Assembly: GCF_004791585.1 (NCBI RefSeq)
Contig: NZ_SRUU01000010.1
Location: 1 to 64,000 of the forward strand
Length of the DNA stretch: 64,000 nucleotides
Direction: 5' to 3'
Source: Mesorhizobium sp. M1C.F.Ca.ET.210.01.1.1
GTDB lineage: Bacteria > Pseudomonadota > Alphaproteobacteria > Rhizobiales > Rhizobiaceae
Shown: positions 27,350 to 36,182 of the stretch, piece by piece
Numbering within the stretch: the stretch's first letter is position 1
Layout of the letters: every line of letters begins with the position of its first letter
The notes under the pieces: generated by a model
Databases searched by the model: none
Told to the model about the DNA's origin: nothing
Seen by the model: only the letters and a program-made list of their open reading frames with translations
Position numbers and translations under genes: made by a program

Positions 27350-27369
27350 TAGTGCCGCCAAACGGATAG

Positions 27370-29355
27370 TCACCGTTCGGGCAATCCCGCCAGCTTCAAG
27401 CCTTCGACCACCTGGTCTGCCCATTCCGGGGTGTTGCGGAAGAGAGGCAGCGACCGGAATCGCTCGATCGTGAAACTCGGCTGGGCGGACATGAGCTTTT
27501 GCGCGGCCCAGCGGGCGGTCTCCAGATCGCCGCTCATTGCCGACCAGGCGGCGAGGTATCGATAGGACGTGACGATGTCGGGGTGGGCGGCGATGACCTC
27601 ACGGGCGATCGCGACGGCCTGGGAAAGGGAGCCCGTCTTGGCCAAGGCGTAGCCCATTCCCAGTCTCACGGCGAACGCGAACGGATCCATTGGGCTCAGC
27701 GCCATCGCTCGCTGGAACCATTCCGAGGCGCGGGCGGCTTCGCCCCTGTAGATCGCGATCCAGCCGCGGCGTGCCCATGCCCACGCATTGTTCGGATCAA
27801 GCGCGAGCGCCTTTTCGATGAAGGCAGCGGCGCGCTCCTGGTCACCGCCCATGCTCAATGCCGCGCCGGCGGCGGTCAACGCGGTTGGATCATCCCCGAT
27901 CGAGCCGGCTGCCTCGACCGCCGCGATCGCCTTTTCCAGCTCGCTTTCCGGCTGCTCTGCCCACAGAAATACGGCGTTCGAGGCGTGGCACCAAGCCAGG
28001 AGCGCATGCGCGCGGCCATATGCCGGATCGACGGCAATCGCTTTCTTGAGCAGCTCGATCGCCTGATCGTTGGTGTCCTTGCGGCGGCCCCAGATGTTCG
28101 GATAGGCACGCATGACAAAATCATAGGCCCGCAGGCTGGTCGGCGGCTTGCGCCTGGCCAGCTCGATCTCGGCGCCGCGGATGGCCGGATGGATGGCGCC
28201 GGCCACCTGCGCCGCGATCCTATCCTGGAAGTCGAATACGTCCTCGGTCGCGCCCTCGTAACGTTCGGACCACAATTGTGTCCGCGTGTCGGCATCGACC
28301 AGCTGCACGGAAATGCGCAGGCGGTCGCCGCCCCGCCGAACGGTGCCCTCGACCACGTAGTTGACGCCGAGCTCCCGGCCGACCTCACGCACGTCGGCGA
28401 AGCGCCCCTTATAGGTGAAAGCGGACTGGCGCGCGATGACGAAGAAGTTGCGGATGCGCGAAAGCGCGGCGGTGATCTCCTCGACGACGCCGTCGGCAAA
28501 ATACTCATCATCAGCCCCGCCGAGATTGTCGAAAGGCATCACTGCCACCGACGGCTGGTCATTCGGTCTCGCCGGCGTGGCGACAGGCTGGATGGTGCCG
28601 TGCGCCGACGCGACTTGGCGCTCTCCGCCCCGCGTTTGCAGCGACGCCGCCAATGACTGCGTCTGTGCCTCGGGTTCCACGCCCAGATGCTTCTTCACCA
28701 GCGCGCGGCAGGTCTCGAACTGACGCAAGGCCGCGTTTTCGTGGCCCCTCGCAGCGTGGATACGCATGAGTGCCCGATGCGCCGGCTCCGCGGTCGAATC
28801 CGAGGCAAGCAGCCTTTCCGCCAGTCCTTCGCAAGCTGCTTCAGCCGCGGATCCGGATTCGGGCGATGCGAGGCTCAGGCGTTCCACCAGCTGCTGTGCC
28901 TTCTGCCGGTATCTCACCTGATACGGGCTGAACCATTCATCGAGACCGTCGGGAATGGCTTCGCCGGCAAGCACATCGCCGCGGTAGAGGTCGGCGGCTA
29001 AGCCAAGGTCCGCCGTCCCGCCTTCGGCCAGCTTGCGCTCGAAGAGCCAGACATCGGCTTCATCCGGGTCGGCCGTCAGCGCGACCGTTTCCTGATCCCC
29101 GTCGATGGAGATGGCCGCGTTGCCGGCGGCAGGGAACCATCGCCTGATGTCGGCCAGTGCCTGGCGCAGGCTGTTGCGCGACTGGGCATCGCCTCGTCCC
29201 GGCCAAAACCCTTCGCAAAGCCGTTCGCGAGAGTGGCCGCGGCGACCCGCCAGGACCAGGGCGGCAAAAAGGAGCGCCGACTTGCGCGTTGTGAAGCGGA
29301 CGGGCTGGCCGTCTGCGGAAGTCACTTCGAGGCCGCCAAGCAACCGGATACGCAC
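27370..29355 (-). CDS. BTAD-domain transcriptional regulator with TolB-like and TPR regions
   Basis: An intact 661-aa regulator. An N-terminal winged helix (RIRLLGGLEVTSADGQPV, NSLRQALADIRRWF) and a BTAD domain to about residue 245 resemble SARP-type activators. A TolB-N-like domain follows (PSVAVMPFDNLGGADDEYF... LVDADTRTQLWSERYEGA), then TPR repeats to the end (RAAAFIEKALALDPNNAWAW). GTG 29355 is the start. Its twin at 5252-7232 is frameshifted. It is divergent from a DUF1127 gene, and two 11-bp-spaced direct repeats lie 50-70 bases upstream, suggesting that it binds its own promoter region. The signal sensed is unknown. Some annotators call such proteins adenylate cyclases, but no cyclase domain is present. 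Confidence 0.85.
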   Translation of the reverse strand: MRIRLLGGLEVTSADGQPVRFTTRKSALLFAALVLAGRRGHSRERLCEGFWPGRGDAQSRNSLRQALADIRRWFPAAGNAAISIDGDQETVALTADPDEADVWLFERKLAEGGTADLGLAADLYRGDVLAGEAIPDGLDEWFSPYQVRYRQKAQQLVERLSLASPESGSAAEAACEGLAERLLASDSTAEPAHRALMRIHAARGHENAALRQFETCRALVKKHLGVEPEAQTQSLAASLQTRGGERQVASAHGTIQPVATPARPNDQPSVAVMPFDNLGGADDEYFADGVVEEITAALSRIRNFFVIARQSAFTYKGRFADVREVGRELGVNYVVEGTVRRGGDRLRISVQLVDADTRTQLWSERYEGATEDVFDFQDRIAAQVAGAIHPAIRGAEIELARRKPPTSLRAYDFVMRAYPNIWGRRKDTNDQAIELLKKAIAVDPAYGRAHALLAWCHASNAVFLWAEQPESELEKAIAAVEAAGSIGDDPTALTAAGAALSMGGDQERAAAFIEKALALDPNNAWAWARRGWIAIYRGEAARASEWFQRAMALSPMDPFAFAVRLGMGYALAKTGSLSQAVAIAREVIAAHPDIVTSYRYLAAWSAMSGDLETARWAAQKLMSAQPSFTIERFRSLPLFRNTPEWADQVVEGLKLAGLPER

Positions 29356-29406
29356 CGGGCCCCTCCGAATTTCGCTCGCACCGGCACAATAGCATCTTCG
29401 CCGGTC

Positions 29407-29426
29407 GATTTAACGCGGATTTAACG
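29407..29426. promoter_or_regulatory. Perfect direct repeat with 11-bp period (SARP-like site)
   Basis: GATTTAACG occurs at 29407-29415 and again at 29418-29426, exactly one helical turn apart, between the BTAD regulator (start 29355) and the DUF1127 gene (start 29527). SARP/BTAD activators of actinomycetes bind heptamer direct repeats at this spacing. The arrangement is visible; its recognition by the neighbouring regulator is inferred. Confidence 0.5.
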
Positions 29427-29526
29427 GCGGTCCAGCGGCCTTTCCTCGACAGTTCACGCCAGTCCGAACAACCGCAAATCACCCTAGTGGCAAACTTCGG
29501 CGGTAACCTGGATCGGGAGAGCAAAA

Positions 29527-29775
29527 ATGGCTCACACGGAAACTCACGCGAAGACCCACGCATCGAATCCTTGGCCGCTTGGGGCAGCGTCGAAAAGCGT
29601 GACGACAGCGGTATCTGCCTTCACGGCCTGGCGGCGGAGCATTGCAGGACGCAGGGCGATAAGGGACATGACGCCCGATCAGCTGAAGGACATAGGCTGT
29701 CAGGAGGTCCCCAGACCTACGGTCGTAATCAGGGTCGGGGTCGGCCTTATGACGGACCTGATGTCGATGAGATAA
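29527..29775 (+). CDS. DUF1127 (YjiS-like) small protein
   Basis: An 82-aa protein. The DUF1127 core is seen as WRRSIAGRRAIRDMTPDQLKD followed by IGCQEVPRP. Short DUF1127 proteins in alphaproteobacteria affect phosphate, carbon or RNA metabolism and often bind RNA; the longer N-terminus here (Thr/His-rich, residues 1-30) has no known motif. ATG 29527 follows GGGAGAGC. It is divergent from the BTAD regulator and is the natural candidate target of the direct repeats at 29407-29426. Bases 29776-29937 after it contain no gene. Confidence 0.8.
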   Translation: MAHTETHAKTHASNPWPLGAASKSVTTAVSAFTAWRRSIAGRRAIRDMTPDQLKDIGCQEVPRPTVVIRVGVGLMTDLMSMR

Positions 29776-29937
29776 GGCGGATTCAGATGACCGCTTGCGC
29801 AACGCGGAGGCCGGAACCGGCCTCCATCTGGCGCACATAAGACCCAATCGGATCAGACCCCGACAGCCGGTCAGCGGACAAATCGCGCTAACAGTGGATT
29901 CGCCTGATAGGGCTACTGCGAACCTCGGAACGGGTTC

Positions 29938-30522
29938 TCAATCCTTGGCGCGCTCGACGTAGGAGCCGTCTGCGGTCATCACCACCACGCGCGTGCCGGC
30001 GCTGATATGCGGCGGCACGGCGGTGCGCACGCCGTTGGAAAGCACGGCCGGCTTGTAGGACGAGGACGCGGTCTGGCCCTTGGTGACCGGCTCGGTCTCC
30101 ACGACCTCGAAAGTGGCGCGTTGCGGCAGCACCAGCGAGATCGGCACGCCGTTGAACTGCGCCAGTTGCACCGCCATGCCTTCCTGCAGGTAGGGAGCCA
30201 TGTCGCCGACCACGCTTTCCGTAGCCACGACCTGGTCGTAGCTTTCCGGGTTCATGAAATGAAAGCCTTCGCCATCGGAATAGAGGAAGGTGTGCTCGCG
30301 CTCCTCGACATAGGCGCGCTCGACCATCTCGGTCGTGCGGTAGCGCTCCGAAACCTTCACCCCGTCGCCGATGCGGCGCATGTCGAGCTGTGTCACCGGC
30401 GTGCCCTTGCCAGGGTGGATGTTTTCGGCAAAGAGGATGACATAGAGCTTGCCGTCCTTATCGACGACGTTGCCTTTGCGTAAGGAACTGGCGATGACCT
30501 TGACCACGGTATTCGATCCCAT
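29938..30522 (-). CDS. efp: Elongation factor P
   Basis: A 194-aa EF-P, which enters the ribosomal E site and relieves stalling at polyproline. The KOW-like N-domain has the modification loop HPGKGTP with Lys39 at the expected place. [34 protein letters not shown] and the C-terminal OB domains follow. ATG 30522 gives the normal length; the frame is open far upstream (to 32079) only because it is antisense to other genes. The EF-P lysine ligase gene epmA is divergent, 114 bases away, so enzyme and substrate are neighbours. No epmB is seen. Confidence 0.96.
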   Translation of the reverse strand: MGSNTVVKVIASSLRKGNVVDKDGKLYVILFAENIHPGKGTPVTQLDMRRIGDGVKVSERYRTTEMVERAYVEEREHTFLYSDGEGFHFMNPESYDQVVATESVVGDMAPYLQEGMAVQLAQFNGVPISLVLPQRATFEVVETEPVTKGQTASSSYKPAVLSNGVRTAVPPHISAGTRVVVMTADGSYVERAKD

Positions 30523-30636
30523 TCGAGTTTTTCGGCCTGCAAGCATCAATTGCCGCGAAGCGGCGACGGCGGCCTTCGCGTGCGCCCTAGCGCATCTTGC
30601 GCCGAACCGCCAGCCTTCTCGGCGAATTTCCCGCGC

Positions 30637-31683
30637 ATGACCGGCGCCTCGCCCTGGTGGACGCCGCATATTCATGCCGACCGCCGGCCACGGTTGATGG
30701 CGCGCAATGCCATCGCCGCAGCCTTGCGCGGCTGGTTCTCGACACGTGACTTCGTCGAGGTGACGACGGCCGCGCTGCAGGTTTCGCCTGGCAACGAAGC
30801 GCATCTTGCCGCTTTCGCGACCGAGGCGATCGGTCCCGACGCCTCGCGCCGGCCGCTCTATCTCCACACCTCGCCGGAATTCGCCTGCAAGAAGCTGCTT
30901 GCCGCCGGCGAGAAGCGCATCTTCAGTCTGGGCGCGGTCTACCGGAACCGCGAGCGCGGGCCGCTGCACCATCCCGAATTCACCATGCTCGAATGGTACC
31001 GCGTCGCCGAAACCTACCGGAGCCTGATGGCCGACTGCGCGGAATTCCTGGCGCTCGCCGCGGAAAAGGCCGGCACGAAGAGCTTCCGCTTTCGTGGCCG
31101 CGAGGCCGACCCGTTCGCCGAGCCGGAGCGGCTGAGCGTCGCCGAAGCCTTCCTGGCGTATGCCGGCATCGATCTTCTGGCGACCGTCGCCGCCGACGGC
31201 AGCACCGATCGTGACGCCCTTTACGAGGCGCTGGTCCGTGCCGGCCTGCGCACCGCGCCCGACGACAACTGGGCCGACCTGTTCAGCCGGGTGATGGTGG
31301 AAAAGGTTGAGCCGGCGCTGGGGCAGGGGCGCGCGACCATCCTCTACGGCTACCCGGTGTCGGAGGCCGCCCTGGCCAGGCCCAGTGCGGAGGACCCGCG
31401 CGTTGCCGAGCGTTTCGAGCTCTATTGCTGCGGCGTCGAGCTCGCCAACGCCTTCGGCGAGCTTACCGATCCGGCCGAACAGCGCCGCCGCTTCATCGCC
31501 GAGATGGACGAGAAGGAGCGCATCTATGGCGAGCGCTATCCGCTGGACGAGGATTTCCTCGCCGCCCTTGCCATTATGCCGCCGGCCAGCGGCTCGGCGC
31601 TCGGCTTCGACCGGCTGGTGATGCTGGCGACGGGAGCGCAGAAGATCGAGGATGTGATCTGGGCGCCGGTGGCAACGCCATGA
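30637..31683 (+). CDS. epmA: EF-P lysine ligase EpmA (PoxA/GenX)
   Basis: A 348-aa class II lysyl-tRNA-synthetase paralogue that lacks the anticodon-binding domain and attaches lysine to EF-P. It shows the class II motifs: motif 2 as [20 protein letters not shown] and TMLEWYR, the [13 protein letters not shown] region, and motif 3 as [18 protein letters not shown] 30637 gives the usual N-terminus; the open frame from 30550 precedes it. It is divergent from efp. The 2,3-aminomutase gene epmB, frequently adjacent in other bacteria, is absent from both sides, so the donor may be alpha-lysine unless epmB lies elsewhere. Confidence 0.95.
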   Translation: MTGASPWWTPHIHADRRPRLMARNAIAAALRGWFSTRDFVEVTTAALQVSPGNEAHLAAFATEAIGPDASRRPLYLHTSPEFACKKLLAAGEKRIFSLGAVYRNRERGPLHHPEFTMLEWYRVAETYRSLMADCAEFLALAAEKAGTKSFRFRGREADPFAEPERLSVAEAFLAYAGIDLLATVAADGSTDRDALYEALVRAGLRTAPDDNWADLFSRVMVEKVEPALGQGRATILYGYPVSEAALARPSAEDPRVAERFELYCCGVELANAFGELTDPAEQRRRFIAEMDEKERIYGERYPLDEDFLAALAIMPPASGSALGFDRLVMLATGAQKIEDVIWAPVATP

Positions 31684-31898
31684 CGCGTTGCAGACTGGGT
31701 TGATCGGCCAGACGTTTGGCGCCCATGGGCGCCCGCTGTCGAGGCTGCGTTCCGCTGTCATTCTGGGCAGACAAGCAGCTATGGGTCGCAACTGATTTCG
31801 GCGGGTTTGATCTGGAGCAAGTCGCTTCGTGCCGGCCCGCGCTACCCTTCCGTTTGAGTTTGTCTCAGCGGGGGAGTCCGATCCGGACCGAGCCTGCC

Positions 31899-32975
31899 AT
31901 GAAGTCTCTGCGCGTCGTCGTTCGCCACCATGGCGGACCTGAAGTTCTGGAAATCGTGGAGGAAGATGCGCCCCATCCGGCCTCGGGTGAGCTGCGGGTG
32001 CAAACAATCGTCGCCGGCGTCTCTTTCGCAGAACTATTGATGCGGGAGGGGATTCATCCGGAAAAGACGACCCTGCCATTCACGCCGGGATGGGACATCG
32101 TAGGCATCGTGGACGAGGCCGGAGAGGGAGCGTCCCATGCGATGGTTGGCAAAATGGTTGCGGCGCTCCCCATTCACGGTGGCTACGCCCAGTTCATCTG
32201 CCTGCCGGAAGATGAACTCACTCCGGTTCCCACTGGTGTGGATCCCGCCGAGGCGGTCAGCCTCGTGCTGAACTACGTTACGGCCTATCAGATGATGCAT
32301 CGCCTTGGGCACGCCTCACCGGGTCAACGGGTCCTCATTCATGGCGCGGCCGGCGGAGTCGGCACGGCCCTGCTGCAACTTGGCCGCCTGACAGGTCTGG
32401 AGATGTATGGGACTGCGTCTCTTGCTGCTCATCAGATCGTGTCCGATCTCGGGGCCACGCCGATCGACTACGAGCGGGCCGACTTCGTCAAGGAGATCCA
32501 TCGCCTGACAAACGATGGCGTGGATGTCGTCTTCGACGGGGTCGGCGAAGCCAATGTCTGGCGTTCGTTTCGGGCTCTGAGGCCTGGTGGTCGCGTCATA
32601 GCCTATGGCTTCACTTCATTTCTGCAGAAGGGCCAACTGACTGGGGGCTTGCGATATCGTCTTCGCGGGATATTGCGACCCGCATGGTATGCGGTCCGCG
32701 CTTTCGTCTCACCCGGCCGACGACGCATACTCCCCTACAGCATACAATATTTGAAACGATGGAGGCCCGCTTGGTTCCGCGAAGATCTCGGCGCCTTGCT
32801 CGGGCTGCTTCGCGACGGGAAGATCAAGCCGATGGTGGCCATGCGGATGCCGTTGACCGAGGCCCGTCGCGCCCAGGAATTGCTCGGTCGGGGAGGCGTT
32901 AAGGGCAAGATCGTGCTGGTCTGCAATTCGCTGCCCTCCCGACAAGATATTGGCGAGCAAGAGCAGAGCCTTTGA
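31899..32975 (+). CDS. MDR-family quinone oxidoreductase/zinc-independent alcohol dehydrogenase
   Basis: A 358-aa medium-chain dehydrogenase/reductase. The GroES-like half starts [19 protein letters not shown], and the NADPH-binding half carries [19 protein letters not shown] with the AAGGVG motif of quinone reductases. Zinc-binding cysteines are absent. ATG 31899 follows GGGGGAG; the frame upstream to 31716 lacks motifs. A long insertion around residues 250-290 ([20 protein letters not shown]) suggests the ZTA1/VAT-1-like branch that binds lipid-like substrates. It stands alone and its substrate is unknown. Confidence 0.85.
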   Translation: MKSLRVVVRHHGGPEVLEIVEEDAPHPASGELRVQTIVAGVSFAELLMREGIHPEKTTLPFTPGWDIVGIVDEAGEGASHAMVGKMVAALPIHGGYAQFICLPEDELTPVPTGVDPAEAVSLVLNYVTAYQMMHRLGHASPGQRVLIHGAAGGVGTALLQLGRLTGLEMYGTASLAAHQIVSDLGATPIDYERADFVKEIHRLTNDGVDVVFDGVGEANVWRSFRALRPGGRVIAYGFTSFLQKGQLTGGLRYRLRGILRPAWYAVRAFVSPGRRRILPYSIQYLKRWRPAWFREDLGALLGLLRDGKIKPMVAMRMPLTEARRAQELLGRGGVKGKIVLVCNSLPSRQDIGEQEQSL

Positions 32976-33086
32976 ACCGTAAAGAGCCGCCTGCGGCCTC
33001 GATCGTTCCGGCGACCGCTTGTGGCGATGATGCATGGGCTTTGCGGCTCGTTTCATCCCGTATCCGAGGGCTCGGGCCTTCTCTGT

Positions 33087-33503
33087 TCAATGCGCGAACA
33101 CCTGCTCCAGCGAGCGGAAACCCTTGAACTCGAGCGCATTGCCCGAAGGGTCGCGGATGAACAGCGTCGCCTGTTCGCCGGGCTCGCCCTTGAAGCGCAC
33201 CATCGGCCGCTCCAGCCAGTCTATATCGGAGCGGGCTTCCAGCCGCGCGGCGAGCCGCTCCCACTCGTCCATCAAAAGCACCGCGCCGAAATGCGGGATC
33301 GGCACGGCGACGCCATCGACCTTGCCGTCACACGCTGCCTCGACCGCCTGCGGCCGCAAATGCGCCGACATCTGGTGGCCAAAGAGGTCGAAATCGACCC
33401 AGGTGGCGGATGAGCGGCCGATGGCGCAGCCCAGCACCTCGCCATAGAAAACGCGGGTTTCATCGAGATCACGGACCGGGAAGGCGAGGTGGAAGGGCGT
33501 CAT
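33087..33503 (-). CDS. VOC/glyoxalase-superfamily protein
   Basis: A 138-aa metalloenzyme-fold protein with two beta-alpha-beta-beta-beta modules. It begins MTPFHLAFPVRDLDETRVFY with the first-module His, and ends RDPSGNALEFKGF with the second-module Glu, both typical of dioxygenases and glyoxalases of this superfamily. ATG 33503 is the right length; the upstream frame to 33656 runs through a tandem repeat. The activity cannot be named from sequence. It is divergent from pmbA. Confidence 0.85.
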   Translation of the reverse strand: MTPFHLAFPVRDLDETRVFYGEVLGCAIGRSSATWVDFDLFGHQMSAHLRPQAVEAACDGKVDGVAVPIPHFGAVLLMDEWERLAARLEARSDIDWLERPMVRFKGEPGEQATLFIRDPSGNALEFKGFRSLEQVFAH

Positions 33504-33620
33504 GGGCAAGCTCCGGACAGGCAAGGTGCCGCAGGCAGCCGTTCCGGCCGCTTTTGGGCGATTTGGTCGCGGCATCCTGATTGCCCTTCGCCCATTGCAC
33601 AAGCGGCAGTGGAACAATAG

Positions 33621-33680
33621 ATGGTGCGTCAGCATCCATAAATGGTGCGTCAGCATCCAGCGAGGGTGCGGCAGCGTCTG
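33621..33680. repeat. 21-bp tandem repeat, about three copies
   Basis: ATGGTGCGTCAGCATCCA occurs at 33621-33638 and identically at 33642-33659. A diverged third copy at 33663-33680 matches at 13 of 18 positions. The period is exactly 21 bp. It lies between the divergent VOC and pmbA genes, upstream of the pmbA ATG at 33717, and could be a regulator-binding array or a simple slippage product. Confidence 0.75.
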
Positions 33681-33716
33681 CCTTCCCGGACAGCTCGAAC
33701 AAACAGGACTGAGTGC

Positions 33717-35060
33717 ATGACCGACACGCTCGACGCAGCGAAACTGACCGACCGTGTCGCGGCACTTGTCGAGGCGGCCAAGCGCGCCGGTGCGGACGCC
33801 GCCGACGCGGTCGCGGTGCGCGGCCGTTCGGCCGGCGTGTCGGTGCGGCTGGGCAAGGTCGAGGGCACCGAATCGTCGGAGAGCGAGGATGTCTCGCTGC
33901 GCGTCTTCGTCGGTCAGCGCGTGGCGAGCGTCTCGGCCACCGCCGCTTCCGATCCGAAGGCGCTCGCCGAGCGCGCCGTCGCGATGGCGAGAGTTTCGCC
34001 AGAAGATCCCTTCCAGGGGCTCGCCGATCCGGCGCTGCTCGCCCGCAATCCGCGCGATCTCGATCTCTTCGACCCGACCGAGGTTTCGGCCGATCAGCTC
34101 AAGGAAGCTGCGCTCGCGGCGGAAGCGGCCGCCCTTGCCGTCAAGGGCGTCTCCAATTCTTCCGGCAGCAGCGCCAGCGCCGGGCTCGGCGGCCTGGTGC
34201 TCGCCACCTCACATGGCTTCCTCGGCCAGTATGTCGCCTCGCGCTTCTCGCGCTCGACCAGCGTCATTGCCGGCGAGGGCACGGCGATGGAGCGCGACTA
34301 TGAATTCTCGTCCCGCCAGCATTTCGCCGACCTCGACGCGCCGGAGGACATCGGCCGCAAGGCGGGCGAGCGCGCCGTGCGCCGGCTTGGCGCCCGCAAG
34401 GCGGCGACCGGCCCGGTCGATGTCGTGTTCGACCCGCGCGTCGCGCGCGGCATTGCCGGCCACCTAGCCGGCGCCATCAACGGCGCCGCCGTGGCGCGCA
34501 AGACCAGCTTCCTGCGCGACATGATGGGCAAGCGGGTGGCTTCAAGCGCGATCACCGTCACCGACGAGCCGTTGCGGCGTCGCGGCCAGGCCTCCCGTCC
34601 CTTCGATGGCGAAGGCGTCGAGGGCGGGAAGCTTTTGATGGTCGACAAGGGGGTGCTCAACCACTGGTTCCTGTCGACCTCGGCCGCGCGCGAGCTTGGC
34701 CTCGTCACCAACGGCCGCGGCTCGCGCAGCGGCTCTTCGGTTTCGCCGTCATCGACCAATCTCGCCATCGAGCCCGGCGAGCGCGCGCCGGAGGAGCTGA
34801 TTGCCTCGCTGAAGCGGGGCTTCTACGTCACCGAGGTCTTCGGCCAGGGGGTCGACATGGTGACCGGCGAATACAGCCGTGGCGCTTCCGGTTTCTGGAT
34901 CGAGAACGGCGCGCTCGCCTATCCCGTGGCCGAGGTGACGATCGCCTCCAACCTGAAGACCATGTTCCTCAACATGGTGCCGGCAAGCGACCTCGACCGC
35001 AATTTCGGCACCGCGGCGCCCACGCTGCTGATCGAGGGGATGACCCTTGCCGGCGCCTGA
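33717..35060 (+). CDS. pmbA: TldE/PmbA family protein
   Basis: A 447-aa member of the TldD/PmbA (TldE) family. It lacks a TldD-type HExxxH zinc site, so it is the non-catalytic PmbA/TldE partner of a heterodimeric peptidase that matures microcin B17-like peptides and degrades unfolded antitoxin CcdA. Family features include EDVSLRVFVGQRVASVS, GSRSGSSVSPSSTNL and the C-terminal NLKTMFLNMVPASDLDRN. ATG 33717 is chosen; the frame upstream contains the tandem repeat. The monophosphatase gene begins one base after its stop, so they are co-transcribed. The tldD partner is not in the window. Confidence 0.93.
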   Translation: MTDTLDAAKLTDRVAALVEAAKRAGADAADAVAVRGRSAGVSVRLGKVEGTESSESEDVSLRVFVGQRVASVSATAASDPKALAERAVAMARVSPEDPFQGLADPALLARNPRDLDLFDPTEVSADQLKEAALAAEAAALAVKGVSNSSGSSASAGLGGLVLATSHGFLGQYVASRFSRSTSVIAGEGTAMERDYEFSSRQHFADLDAPEDIGRKAGERAVRRLGARKAATGPVDVVFDPRVARGIAGHLAGAINGAAVARKTSFLRDMMGKRVASSAITVTDEPLRRRGQASRPFDGEGVEGGKLLMVDKGVLNHWFLSTSAARELGLVTNGRGSRSGSSVSPSSTNLAIEPGERAPEELIASLKRGFYVTEVFGQGVDMVTGEYSRGASGFWIENGALAYPVAEVTIASNLKTMFLNMVPASDLDRNFGTAAPTLLIEGMTLAGA

Positions 35061-35061
35061 C

Positions 35062-35856
35062 ATGGTGATCTCGGCCGGGGCGCGCGAGGACCTCGCTCTG
35101 CTGCGTGACGCCGCCCGCGAGGCCGGCACTATCGCCATGCGCTATTTCGGCAACAACCCGCAGGTGTGGATGAAGGGCGGCACCTCGCCAGTCAGCGAGG
35201 CCGACCATGCGGCGGACGCCTATCTGCGCGAGACCTTGCTTACGGCGCGGCCGGATTACGGCTGGCTGTCGGAGGAGACCGCCGACGATCATGCCAGGCT
35301 TTCGGCCCGCCGCACCTTCGTCGTCGATCCAATCGACGGAACGAGGGGTTTTCTGGACGGACTGCATTCCTGGTGCGTCAGCGTCGCCGTGGTCGAGGAC
35401 GGCCAGTCGCTGGCCGGCGTCCTCGAATGCCCGGCAAGGCATGAGACCTATTGGGCGCTGCCGGGCGAGGGCGCTTTTCTCAACGGCACGCGCATCCGTG
35501 TGCGCCCGCTCGGTGACATCGTCGAGATCGGCGGGCCGAAGCCGCTCGTCGACCATATGCCGGAGGCCTGGCAAGGGAGGCTGCGGCGCATGCCCTATAT
35601 CCCTTCGCTCGCTTATCGGCTGGCGATGATCGCCAATGGCAAGATCGACGCGACTTTCGTCAAGCCGAGCGCGCATGACTGGGACATCGCGGCCGCCGAT
35701 CTGATCCTCACCGAGGCCGGCGGCGCCTTGCTCGACCGCACAGGACAGCCGCCGCGCTATGCCGGCGAGGTGATCAACCACGGCGCGCTCGCCGCCGGCA
35801 GCGGCGAGCTGCTGGACGTCCTTGCCGGCGTCATCGCCGGAGCTGACGAAGCGTGA
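35062..35856 (+). CDS. Inositol monophosphatase family protein (CysQ/HisN-like)
   Basis: A 264-aa lithium-sensitive phosphatase-fold protein. It shows GGTSPVSEADHAADAYL, the metal motif VVDPIDGTRGFLDG (DPxDGT) and the second metal motif HDWDIAAADLILTEAGG. Substrates in this family include inositol phosphate, 3'-phosphoadenosine 5'-phosphate and histidinol phosphate. I favour a CysQ-like role but cannot separate the options. ATG 35062 lies one base after the pmbA stop; TTG 35047 overlapping pmbA is an alternative. It continues the operon toward the lipid A genes. Confidence 0.9.
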   Translation: MVISAGAREDLALLRDAAREAGTIAMRYFGNNPQVWMKGGTSPVSEADHAADAYLRETLLTARPDYGWLSEETADDHARLSARRTFVVDPIDGTRGFLDGLHSWCVSVAVVEDGQSLAGVLECPARHETYWALPGEGAFLNGTRIRVRPLGDIVEIGGPKPLVDHMPEAWQGRLRRMPYIPSLAYRLAMIANGKIDATFVKPSAHDWDIAAADLILTEAGGALLDRTGQPPRYAGEVINHGALAAGSGELLDVLAGVIAGADEA

Positions 35857-35931
35857 GGCCGTCCGCAGTTCCAAAAACGGCCGGTTTGGTCTAGACCTGT
35901 CACAAAACTCATGAATCTGCGAAGGATCGGC

Positions 35932-36177
35932 ATGGCCGCGGAAGACGGAAAGAAACAGCTTTTGCACCTGGTGTTCGGCGGCGAGCTGAAAAAGCTGGGT
36001 GGAACCGAGTTCCGCGACCTGGACGCGCTCGACATCGTCGGCATCTACCCCGACTATCAAACGGCGCACGCCGCCTGGAAGGCAAAGGCGCAGGCCAGTG
36101 TCGATAATGCGCATATGCGCTATTTCGTCGTTCACCTGCACCGGTTGCTCGACCCGGAAACAAAGGCAGCCGGTTGA
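35932..36177 (+). CDS. DUF4170 small protein
   Basis: An 81-aa soluble protein of the DUF4170 family, found next to lipid A/Kdo genes in rhizobia. Recognisable parts are LLHLVFGGELKKLGGTEF and the DIVGIYPDYQTAHAAWKAKA segment. GAAGGATCGGC before ATG 35932 is a better start than the upstream ATG 35911. It ends six bases before the ATG of the acyltransferase-like gene, so it is in that operon. No biochemical role is known. Confidence 0.85.
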   Translation: MAAEDGKKQLLHLVFGGELKKLGGTEFRDLDALDIVGIYPDYQTAHAAWKAKAQASVDNAHMRYFVVHLHRLLDPETKAAG

Positions 36178-36182
36178 CATCG

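Noticed and set aside
27370..29355. Adenylate cyclase function for the 661-aa regulator
   Set aside because: Homologues are sometimes labelled that way, but no class III cyclase motif is present; the TolB-like and TPR regions explain the similarity.
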